This document shows, one piece after another, positions 1 through 5,904 of a DNA stretch of 10,024 nucleotides. Where the stretch lies: contig MHLY01000003.1 of NCBI GenBank assembly GCA_001821455.1, positions 911 to 10,934 on the forward strand, in the 5' to 3' direction. The notes under the pieces are model-generated. The model was given only the letters and a program-made list of their open reading frames with translations. It had not been told where the DNA came from and searched no databases. The first letter of the stretch is position 1, and each line of letters opens with the position of its first letter. Position numbers and translations under genes: made by a program. Source of the DNA: Candidatus Nealsonbacteria bacterium RBG_13_42_11 (GTDB lineage: Bacteria; Patescibacteriota; Minisyncoccia; Minisyncoccales; RBG-13-42-11).

Positions 1-89
1 TGTGACAGTTGGCGGATGTTTTTGGCTTCAATTGTCCCTGACTTTTCCTCTCCTTTCAGGGATTTGGCAGTAAAAGAATAATTTACCAT
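1..89 (-). CDS. pilC: PilC/GspF-type pilus inner-membrane platform protein, N-terminus only
   Basis: Only the first 29 codons lie in the window; the gene runs off the left edge. The reading begins M-V-N-Y-S-F-T-A-K-S-L-K-G and continues G-T-I-E-A-K-N-I-R-Q-L. This follows the opening pattern of PilC/GspF proteins (aromatic-x-aromatic-x-A-x-x-x-x-G, then G-x-(I/L)-x-A and a helix). In the family, PilC is the inner-membrane platform that the PilB ATPase drives to add pilin subunits. The start follows the PilB stop by 8 bases in the same direction, the usual pilB-pilC order, so the two are probably cotranscribed. Only a weak AGAG precedes the ATG. The identity rests on a short stretch plus context. 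Confidence 0.75.
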   Translation of the reverse strand, partial: MVNYSFTAKSLKGEEKSGTIEAKNIRQLS

Positions 90-97
90 ATGGAAAA

Positions 98-1846
98 TTA
101 CTCTGCTATGACACGAAGCACTTCCTCAATGGAAGTAATGCCCTGAGCTGCCTTGATAAAACCGTCTTCTATCATCGTTCTCATGCCTTCTCTTTGGGCT
201 TGCTCCTGAATTTTATCGGCATCGGTCTTTTTAATAATTAATTCTTTTATCGTTTCTGTCACCGGCAGGACTTCGTAAATACCAAGGCGGCCCTTATATC
301 CTTCGGGGCTGTCTTTTGTGGGCTTGGGCCGATAAAACTCTACGTCTTTGAGGTCTTGTTTTTCTTTGATTAATTTTTCTTCTCTAAGGATTTTTAAGAC
401 CATTTCCAGGTCGCAATATTTTTTCAAATTTTTAATTTCCGCTTCCTTTAAGGTATATTTTTCTTTTTCATCGCAAAGACGCCTGACCAGTCTCTGGGCT
501 AATATCACATTTAAAGTAGAGGCGATTAAAAACGGCTCGGCTTTCATGTCAATTAAGCGGGGTATGGCGCCGGCCGCCGAATTAGTGTGCAAAGTAGAAA
601 GAACCAAGTGGCCGGTTAAAGCGGCATTAATTGCCAAACTGGCGGTTTCGTTGTCTCTAATTTCTCCCACCATCATGATGTCAGGATCCTGCCTGACTAA
701 AGATCTTAATCCTGAGGCGAAAGTCAAACCGATTTTTGGGTTTACCTGGGTTTGGTTTATTCTGGGCATCTGGTATTCAACCGGGTCCTCAACGGTTGAA
801 ATATTTACTCCCGGCGTATTCAAAATTCCCATCATTGAATACAAGGTGGTGGTTTTTCCCGAACCCGTAGGGCCCGTTACCAAAATCATTCCGACCGGCT
901 TTCTTAAATTGTTTTGAACTTTTTCTAATGCCTCGCCTCTCAGGCCTATTTGTTCCAAAGTGAAGGCCTTGGTGGTTTCCGCCAAAAGTCTCATCACGAT
1001 TTTTTCTCCGTCAAAAACCGGCAAAACCGAAACTCTGATTGAATACTTGTATTCCTCGCTTTCAACCTTAAACCGGCCGTCTTGGGGGAGTCGGTGTTCG
1101 TCCAATTTTAAATTAGATAAAACTTTTATTCTGGCGACAATTCCCGAAGCGGCTAATTTAGGCAAGACCATAGCGTCTCTTAAAATTCCGTCAATGCGGT
1201 AGCGAACTAAAACTTCTTTTTCCATGGGTTCAATGTGAATATCTGAGGCCTTTTGCAAGATGGCGTGCTTTAGAAGAGTGTCAACAATCCTGATTACGGG
1301 CAATTCCTCGGCAATCTTCATTAATTCCGCCTTTTCTTCAAAAATATCTTCTTCTTTAATCGATTTTATCGTCCCGGCGTCTTTTTTAATTATTTCTCCG
1401 AACTCCGCCTCCAAGGTTTTCTGATACTGGCAGAGAACGTTTTTAATGCTTTCGGGCGTGGTTAATCTGGGTAAAATTTTAAAATTGGAAGTTTTTTTAA
1501 TAAATTCTATTGTTCTTAAATCTTCGGGGTCTAACATGGCCACTTCCAGATCGTTCCCTTTTTTCCTGAAAGCAATGATATTGTGGGAGCGGGCAATGGG
1601 CTCGGGAATGATTTTTAAAATTTTATCATCCACCGTTTCTTTCTCCAGGTTAACAAAGGGAATCCCCAAAATGTAGGCCTCCAATTTTATCAGTTCTTCC
1701 TGCTTAATCAGGCCCTCCATAACTAAAACGTCATTCACTCTCTGTTTGTTTTTTTCGGCAACTTTTTGGGCTTTTTCAAACTGTTCTTCGGTGACCAGTT
1801 TTGCGTCTAAAAGAAACGCTTTTAATTGTTGTGGTTCTACCCTCAT
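98..1846 (-). CDS. pilB: Type IV pilus assembly ATPase PilB (GspE family)
   Basis: Hexameric secretion ATPase that powers pilus extension from the cytoplasmic face of the inner membrane. The 582 residues are full length for the family. Residues about 1-140 form the MshEN/GspE N-terminal region (L-I-x-x-x-x-L at 46-52, G-I-P-F-V at 61-65). The ATPase core shows Walker A GPTGSGKT (325-332), Asp box STVEDPVE (350-357), Walker B ending DIMMVGEIRD with glutamate 395, and the His box LSTLHTN (416-422). Arginines 215 and 217 (VRYRIDG) also fit the family. The paired C-x-x-C zinc site usual in PilB/GspE is missing: the first pair reads C-D-E-K (458-461) and the second is replaced by KDSPEGYKGR (511-520). 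No Shine-Dalgarno precedes the ATG, which lies 16 bases after the response-regulator stop. The neighbouring pilC favours PilB over GspE. Confidence 0.96.
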   Translation of the reverse strand: MRVEPQQLKAFLLDAKLVTEEQFEKAQKVAEKNKQRVNDVLVMEGLIKQEELIKLEAYILGIPFVNLEKETVDDKILKIIPEPIARSHNIIAFRKKGNDLEVAMLDPEDLRTIEFIKKTSNFKILPRLTTPESIKNVLCQYQKTLEAEFGEIIKKDAGTIKSIKEEDIFEEKAELMKIAEELPVIRIVDTLLKHAILQKASDIHIEPMEKEVLVRYRIDGILRDAMVLPKLAASGIVARIKVLSNLKLDEHRLPQDGRFKVESEEYKYSIRVSVLPVFDGEKIVMRLLAETTKAFTLEQIGLRGEALEKVQNNLRKPVGMILVTGPTGSGKTTTLYSMMGILNTPGVNISTVEDPVEYQMPRINQTQVNPKIGLTFASGLRSLVRQDPDIMMVGEIRDNETASLAINAALTGHLVLSTLHTNSAAGAIPRLIDMKAEPFLIASTLNVILAQRLVRRLCDEKEKYTLKEAEIKNLKKYCDLEMVLKILREEKLIKEKQDLKDVEFYRPKPTKDSPEGYKGRLGIYEVLPVTETIKELIIKKTDADKIQEQAQREGMRTMIEDGFIKAAQGITSIEEVLRVIAE

Positions 1847-1862
1847 TTTTATGATGTTTTGT

Positions 1863-2231
1863 TTATGGTTGTAATGTTTTTTTAATTTTTTCTACCACCT
1901 CTTCAAGGGTGTATTGCGTTTTTACTAAATAGGTTTTGGCTCCCATCTGAAGGACGGCATCAACATCTTTTATCCCTTCGAGGTTAGTCAAGACAATTAC
2001 GGGAATATCTTTGGTTTCCTGGTCTTCTTTCAGGTGTTTCAGAACGTCGAAACCGTTCATTTTGGGTAAAATTAAATCAAGCAAAATCAGGTCGGGCTTT
2101 TTTGTTTTCGCTAATCTTAAACCTATTTCACCGTCTAAGGCGGAAATTATTTCGTAGCCTTCCTGAGACAATACTTCTCCAAAAGTTTTTTGAATGGCAG
2201 ATTCGTCTTCGATAAATAAAATTCTTTTCAT
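1863..2231 (-). CDS. Single-domain response regulator (CheY-like receiver)
   Basis: A 122-residue stand-alone receiver domain that should be phosphorylated by the histidine kinase encoded just upstream. The acidic pair E8-D9, phosphoacceptor D52 in LLDLILPKMNG, switch threonine T82 and conserved lysine K104 are all present, so it should be functional. The usual proline after the lysine is a threonine. There is no DNA-binding or enzymatic output domain, so it probably acts by protein contact. Its place between the kinase and pilB suggests the pilus motor or a nearby protein as target, but that is inference. It starts 20 bases after the kinase stop and ends 16 bases before pilB. No Shine-Dalgarno is visible; an A/T-rich stretch precedes the ATG. 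Confidence 0.93.
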   Translation of the reverse strand: MKRILFIEDESAIQKTFGEVLSQEGYEIISALDGEIGLRLAKTKKPDLILLDLILPKMNGFDVLKHLKEDQETKDIPVIVLTNLEGIKDVDAVLQMGAKTYLVKTQYTLEEVVEKIKKTLQP

Positions 2232-2251
2232 GTATTTTTATATGTAATTAT

Positions 2252-3202
2252 TTACCATTTTATCGGTAATTCAAACCAGAAGGTCGACCCGACGCCTTCT
2301 TGGCTTTGAAAGCCAATTTTCCCTCCTGATTTTTCAATAATTGATTTTGTAATATATAAGCCTAGGCCTGAACCTTCCGTCTGTTGCTTTAAAACGTTGG
2401 CAGAGCGGAAAAATCTCTGAAAAAGATATTTTTGATCGCTCTTGGGGATACCGACTCCATTGTCTTTAATTTCAAAATAAAGGCTTTCTTTCCTTTTTTC
2501 CAATTTTATAACCACCCTGCCTTTCCCTTTAATATAGCGGATAGCGTTGTCTAAAAGATTTTCAATTACTAATTTTATCTGGAAGGGGTCGGAAATAATC
2601 TGAGGCAGATTTCTTTCTGTTTTAAAATTTATTTCCACGTTTGAGGCCTTGGCAAAAATTCCCATTTCTCTGATTATTTTTTCGATTAAGTCTTCTAGGG
2701 AAATCTTTTCTTTTTTTAAAGGCAGATGGCCCTGTTCAATTCGGGAAACAATTAACAAATCAGAGACCAAATCTTCCATTCTTTTATTGTTTTCTTTTAA
2801 AATTTTCAGGTATTCCAATTGTTTTTCGGTAACTGAAGCGATTCGGCCCGACATCAGAAACTCAATAACCCATTTTAAATTAGAAAGGGGAGAACGAAGC
2901 TGATGGGAAACTATACTGACGAATTCCGACTTCATTCTGTTGGCTTCCGCTAATTTTTCGAAACTTTGGGTGATAATAAAGGCGATAATGAATAAAATGG
3001 CGGTAATAAACATTACCAGAAGGGCCACTAGTGAAGGGTCTTCAATGTATCTGTTACCGATACCGTAGGTAATTAGGCTGGAAGCAATAATAATTATACC
3101 CATTACCAGAAAAAGAAACTGGGGACACTGCCAGAGAGAAAGACCGTATTTTCGGCATTGGCCGGCAATATTAAACAGAGAAAGGATTTCTTTAAATTTC
3201 AT
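2252..3202 (-). CDS. Membrane-bound sensor histidine kinase (HisKA/HATPase_c)
   Basis: A 316-residue kinase expected to autophosphorylate and pass phosphate to the adjacent receiver protein. Two transmembrane helices (about 29-48 and 58-79) are joined by a loop of about ten residues, so there is no extracytoplasmic sensor domain. The HisKA dimerisation helix carries H100 in SHQLRSPL. The catalytic domain has the N box ENLLDNAIRY (214-223), G1 box DNGVGIP (247-253), F box FQRFFR (261-266) and G2 box GSGLGLY (277-283). The short N-terminal arm holds cysteines 16 and 26. No PAS, HAMP or GAF domain is visible. It heads the operon leading to pilB. The extended -10 box lies 6 bases before the ATG, so the message may be leaderless. 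Confidence 0.93.
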   Translation of the reverse strand: MKFKEILSLFNIAGQCRKYGLSLWQCPQFLFLVMGIIIIASSLITYGIGNRYIEDPSLVALLVMFITAILFIIAFIITQSFEKLAEANRMKSEFVSIVSHQLRSPLSNLKWVIEFLMSGRIASVTEKQLEYLKILKENNKRMEDLVSDLLIVSRIEQGHLPLKKEKISLEDLIEKIIREMGIFAKASNVEINFKTERNLPQIISDPFQIKLVIENLLDNAIRYIKGKGRVVIKLEKRKESLYFEIKDNGVGIPKSDQKYLFQRFFRSANVLKQQTEGSGLGLYITKSIIEKSGGKIGFQSQEGVGSTFWFELPIKW

Positions 3203-3208
3203 TAATTT

Positions 3209-3235
3209 AGTATATCATACCCAATAATTGACCAA
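3209..3235 (-). promoter_or_regulatory. Extended -10 promoter of the kinase-regulator-pilB-pilC operon
   Basis: Read on the minus strand, TGATATACT (3217 to 3209) matches an extended -10 element (TG-n-TATAAT with one mismatch). A weak -35, TTGGTC (3235 to 3230), lies 15 bases upstream. Only six bases separate the -10 box from the kinase ATG at 3202, so transcription would be expected to start at or next to the ATG. The -35 shares bases with the -35 of the divergent tRNA promoter. Confidence 0.6.
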
Positions 3236-3256
3236 AAGGGGAATTTCTCTTAAAAT
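3228..3256 (+). promoter_or_regulatory. Sigma-70-type promoter of the tRNA-Pro/tRNA-Gly unit
   Basis: TTGACC (3228-3233) and TAAAAT (3251-3256) are separated by exactly 17 bases, each one mismatch from the bacterial consensus. The predicted transcription start near 3263 leaves a leader of about 12 bases before tRNA-Pro. Its strength fits a stable-RNA gene. Confidence 0.75.
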
Positions 3257-3274
3257 AGGGAATAGTCATAATTT

Positions 3275-3345
3275 CGGAGAGTGGTGTAACGGTAGCACGA
3301 GTCCTTTGGGAGGATTTAGTTCGGGTTCAAATCCCGACTCTCCGA
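3275..3345 (+). tRNA. tRNA-Pro (anticodon UGG)
   Basis: A 71-base cloverleaf. Acceptor CGGAGAG (3275-3281) pairs with CTCTCCG (3338-3344), with discriminator A3345. The D stem is GTG/CAC plus a U-G pair around loop AACGGTA. The anticodon stem AGTCC/GGATT encloses TTTGGGA, giving anticodon TGG (3307-3309). The T arm is TCGGG-TTCAAAT-CCCGA. The C1-G72 pair, A73 and G37 are known proline-tRNA traits. No 3' CCA is encoded; the next tRNA starts after a single T, so CCA must be added enzymatically. Confidence 0.96.
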
Positions 3346-3346
3346 T

Positions 3347-3421
3347 GCGGGTGTCGTATAACGGCTATTATGGGACTTTTCCAAAGTCCAGACGAGGGTT
3401 CGACTCCCTTCACCCGCTCCA
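3347..3421 (+). tRNA. tRNA-Gly (anticodon UCC), CCA encoded
   Basis: Acceptor GCGGGTG (3347-3353) pairs with CACCCGC (3411-3417), with discriminator T3418 and genome-encoded CCA (3419-3421). The anticodon stem GGACT/AGTCC encloses TTTCCAA, giving anticodon TCC (3380-3382). The T arm is GAGGG-TTCGACT-CCCTT with a closing G-U pair. The D stem has one T-T mismatch. Acceptor and T-loop pattern fit bacterial glycine tRNAs. It lies one base after tRNA-Pro and must share its transcript. The final A of CCA is also the first base of the terminator hairpin. Confidence 0.96.
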
Positions 3422-3456
3422 ATTGAAAAGCGGCTCCTAAGAGCCGCTTTTCAATT
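3421..3456. terminator. Bidirectional intrinsic terminator between the tRNAs and rny
   Basis: A perfect 16-bp inverted repeat (arms 3421-3436 and 3441-3456) with loop CTAA. The GC core GCGGCTC/GAGCCGC is flanked by A-tract and T-tract in both directions, so it can end the tRNA transcript (plus) and the RNase Y transcript (minus, stop at 3463). Confidence 0.92.
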
Positions 3457-3462
3457 TCTATT

Positions 3463-4992
3463 TTATTTCGCGTATTCAATAATCCTTGTTTCCCTGATCA
3501 CGGTTACCTTGATTTCTCCGGGATATTTTAATTCTTCCTGGATTCGGCCGGCAATCGCCCGGGCTAAGTTTTTGGCGCCTAAATCGTCAATTTCTTCCGG
3601 TTTGACAAAAATCCTTATCTCCCTGCCCGCTTGCAAGGCCCAGGCCTTTTCCACGCCGGCGAATTCCGTAGCAATCTTTTCCAGTTCGCCCAACCTCTTT
3701 AAATAGTTTTCCAAAGTGTCTTTTCTGGCACCGGGCCGGGCGCCTGAAATCTGGTCTGCTGTTTGAACCAGAACCGCTTCCGTGCTTTCAGCCGGATAGT
3801 CCTCGTGATGGGATTTCATTGCCACGATTACTTCTTTCTCCACGCCGAACTTTTCCAAAATTTTAATTCCGATGTCAACGTGAGAACCTTCTATCTGATG
3901 GTCAACAGCCTTGCCGATATCGTGCAACAGGCCGGCTTTTTTACAAATTAAAGCGTTGGCTCCCACCTCCGAAGCTAAAGCTGCGGCTAAGTGAGCCACT
4001 TCAATTGAGTGCAGTAAAACATTCTGGCCGTAACTGGTTCTAAAACGCAGTCTTCCCAATAATTGAACTAATTTCGGATCTAAGCCGATGATGCCCGTAT
4101 CGTAAACTGCCGCTTCGCCGGCTTCCTTAATTTGTTTTCCGATTTCCGCTTCCGCTATCTTAACCTGTTCTTCAATTCGGGCCGGCTGGATTCTTCCGTC
4201 CTGAATAAGTTTTTCCAGAGCGACTTTGGCAATCTGGCGCCGCAGAGGATCAAATCCGGAAATGACCACAGCTTCCGGAGTTTCGTCAACAATTATTTCC
4301 GTGCCTGTAAGTTTTTCCAAAGTTCTGATGTTTCTGCCCTCTTTTCCGATAATTCTTCCTTTAATTTCTTCCGAGGGCAGGTTAATGGAAGTGGTGGTTA
4401 TTTCCTGCGCCTGGCTCAGGCCGCATTTCTGGATAGCAGTAGCTAAAATTTCTTTGGCTTTCTTTTCATAATTTTCCCAGCCCTCTTTTTCCAGAGTGCG
4501 CATTTTGTCCAGAATTTCCTTCTGATACTCTTTTTCCAAATTCTGAAGAAGCTCTTTTTTTGCATCTTCGCGAGACAAACCAGAGGTTCTTTCTAAATTA
4601 GTAATTGCCTCCTGTCTTAAACTTTCCAAACTTTCCTTGATTTTTTTAAGTTTTTCCACTTTGGCTTCAAATTCTGCCTGGTTCCTGTCAAAATCAGCGA
4701 GTTTCTGGTCTAAAACATTTTCTCTTCTTAATAATAACTGCTCTGTCTTTAAGAGCTCTTCGCGGCGGACATCCTCTTCTTTTTTCGCCAATACTAAAAC
4801 CTCTTCCGCCTTTTGTCTGGCATCCGTTAGAAGCGCTTCAGAATCCTCTTTAGCCTTTGAAACTTTTTTCTGAAGCTTGGCTTCGATAGAGCCGGCTTGT
4901 TTTTTGGCAATTGATTGACGAGCGTAATATCCTAAGACAGAACCAAAGGATAGGGCAATTAGGCCCACTATTAGTAGGGTGAATTGATTCAT
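3463..4992 (-). CDS. rny: Ribonuclease Y
   Basis: Membrane-anchored endoribonuclease that in bacteria such as Bacillus starts mRNA decay. The 509 residues match the family's usual size. Order: N-terminal transmembrane helix (about 4-23), a long charged coiled coil (about 30-190), a KH RNA-binding domain with GRIIGKEGRNIR (212-223), then an HD phosphohydrolase domain with H328 (LLHSIEVAH), the H357-D358 pair (LLHDIGK) and SHHED (394-398). The C-terminus IEYAK matches the conserved end of the family. It is monocistronic here, with its own promoter about 95 bases upstream and a shared terminator just downstream. The ATG lacks a Shine-Dalgarno; it is chosen because the membrane anchor begins directly after it. 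Confidence 0.97.
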   Translation of the reverse strand: MNQFTLLIVGLIALSFGSVLGYYARQSIAKKQAGSIEAKLQKKVSKAKEDSEALLTDARQKAEEVLVLAKKEEDVRREELLKTEQLLLRRENVLDQKLADFDRNQAEFEAKVEKLKKIKESLESLRQEAITNLERTSGLSREDAKKELLQNLEKEYQKEILDKMRTLEKEGWENYEKKAKEILATAIQKCGLSQAQEITTTSINLPSEEIKGRIIGKEGRNIRTLEKLTGTEIIVDETPEAVVISGFDPLRRQIAKVALEKLIQDGRIQPARIEEQVKIAEAEIGKQIKEAGEAAVYDTGIIGLDPKLVQLLGRLRFRTSYGQNVLLHSIEVAHLAAALASEVGANALICKKAGLLHDIGKAVDHQIEGSHVDIGIKILEKFGVEKEVIVAMKSHHEDYPAESTEAVLVQTADQISGARPGARKDTLENYLKRLGELEKIATEFAGVEKAWALQAGREIRIFVKPEEIDDLGAKNLARAIAGRIQEELKYPGEIKVTVIRETRIIEYAK

Positions 4993-5086
4993 ATTTTAAG
5001 TTGAAAAATTGGAGATTTGTCATTTGTTTAAGCGAAATAACGATTTCCAAAGTTCCAAGGTTAAGATTAATAATTTATACGTTTTA

Positions 5087-5115
5087 ATATTAGCAAAATC
5101 TCTCCGGATTGTAAA
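5087..5115 (-). promoter_or_regulatory. Probable rny promoter
   Basis: On the minus strand TTTACA (5115 to 5110) is followed after 17 bases by TAATAT (5092 to 5087), which is preceded by TG-C, making an extended -10. The predicted start near 5080 gives a leader of roughly 88 bases before the rny ATG. The leader holds only a weak 5-bp hairpin (GAAAT-AACG-ATTTC, 5034-5047 on the plus strand), and I recognise no riboswitch. Confidence 0.55.
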
Positions 5116-5156
5116 GTCCTTTTATGCCTTTTGCATCTTCATATATCTTCAAATCC

Positions 5157-5200
5157 AGTGTATCAAAAAATCCCGTGATCGCGGGATTTTTTGATACACT
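5157..5200. terminator. Long perfect terminator hairpin after the clpP-PKD-pilin operon
   Basis: A perfect 19-bp inverted repeat (arms 5157-5175 and 5182-5200) around a 6-base loop TGATCG. The core is AAAAAATCCCG/CGGGATTTTTT, so either strand gives a GC stem followed by six U. It lies 20 bases past the stop of the fibronectin/pilin gene on the minus strand, which it presumably terminates. Confidence 0.9.
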
Positions 5201-5220
5201 TATTTTTGTTCTTAATGATT

Positions 5221-5898
5221 TTAGCCACCGAGCATACCTTTAACAATGGAGGGCAGGCCTTTGGCCAGAATAACGACAATCAAAGCAATCACGGTCCATA
5301 AAATTACCTGTCTGGCTTTGTTTATTTTTGCCGCATCACCGGCCGCTGTCAGAAGCAGAAAACCAGCATAAACTATCAAAATCGGAGCCAGGCCCATGGC
5401 TAAGAAAAAAAGAAGATTAAGCAAAGCATTAATTACGCATTCTAAGTCTTGGCATTTTAAAGGGTTTAATATCTCTATCGGTCCGCCGCCGTTCCCATGA
5501 CCATTACCATTGGGCGGAGGTTCTAATTCTTTTGTTTTAAAAGAACACAGTGAACTCTCAGCCTTATCTAAACAGGCTGGATCTCCGCAACTCACAACAT
5601 ACCATTGATAAACGGTACTAGGAGAAAGCCCACTGGCTTGATAGCTAGATATTGAGGGATATCTATCAGTCCAATCTTTGTCGCTTTCTCTTTTGTAATA
5701 CAACTCGTAGTGGTCAGCCCCTGAAACGTCTTCCCAATTCAAAAGAGGAGATAATTCAACATCGTTCCCTTCGCAAGGAGTTAACCCAGAGGGAGTATTT
5801 ATCGCAAGGCAAAAACCTGCTCCAAAAATAAAGATACTGAAAACTCCGATAATGAGTAAATTTTTCATAATTTTAAAATTATTAATTAATGATATCAT
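5221..5898 (-). CDS. Secreted fibronectin type III protein with C-terminal TrbC/VirB2-like pilin domain
   Basis: A 225-residue exported protein in three parts. Residues 13-32 form a hydrophobic signal sequence. Residues about 35-125 form a fibronectin type III fold (NWEDVSGADHYELYY at 54-68 and the ASGLSPSTVYQWYVVSC stretch at 88-104). A Pro/Gly/Asn linker (127-139) leads to a C-terminal module (about 144-225) with two membrane helices (about 155-183 and 197-217) around AAGDAAKINKARQ. That module resembles type IV secretion pilins (TrbC/VirB2, T4SS_pilin). I infer a membrane or fibre subunit displaying an fn3 domain. Cysteines 30, 42, 104, 109, 118, 149 and 154 suggest disulfides. It starts 6 bases after the PKD gene, without a Shine-Dalgarno. 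Met11 (position 5868) is an equally plausible start and gives a more typical signal peptide. Function is not established. Confidence 0.85.
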   Translation of the reverse strand: MISLINNFKIMKNLLIIGVFSIFIFGAGFCLAINTPSGLTPCEGNDVELSPLLNWEDVSGADHYELYYKRESDKDWTDRYPSISSYQASGLSPSTVYQWYVVSCGDPACLDKAESSLCSFKTKELEPPPNGNGHGNGGGPIEILNPLKCQDLECVINALLNLLFFLAMGLAPILIVYAGFLLLTAAGDAAKINKARQVILWTVIALIVVILAKGLPSIVKGMLGG

Positions 5899-5904
5899 AA
5901 TTTA

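Noticed and set aside
348..917. Long open frame on the plus strand opposite pilB
   Set aside because: It lies wholly antisense to a well-supported ATPase gene, matches no family, and has no ribosome binding site or promoter. It is a by-product of pilB codon use.
3228..3440. Plus-strand open frame spanning the tRNA genes
   Set aside because: It covers two complete tRNA cloverleafs and part of the terminator; the frame is fortuitous.
4850..5050. Possible leader peptide overlapping the rny start on the minus strand
   Set aside because: The frame runs deep into rny out of phase and has no ribosome binding site; its protein resembles nothing recognisable. The region is better read as the rny leader.
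5009..5194. Short plus-strand frame between rny and the terminator
   Set aside because: It runs across the rny promoter and into the 19-bp terminator hairpin, with no start signal.
5221..5898. Fn3/pilin protein as a lipoprotein (cysteine 30 at the end of the signal sequence)
   Set aside because: The residues before the cysteine (A-G-F) do not fit a lipobox, which needs a small residue directly before the cysteine.
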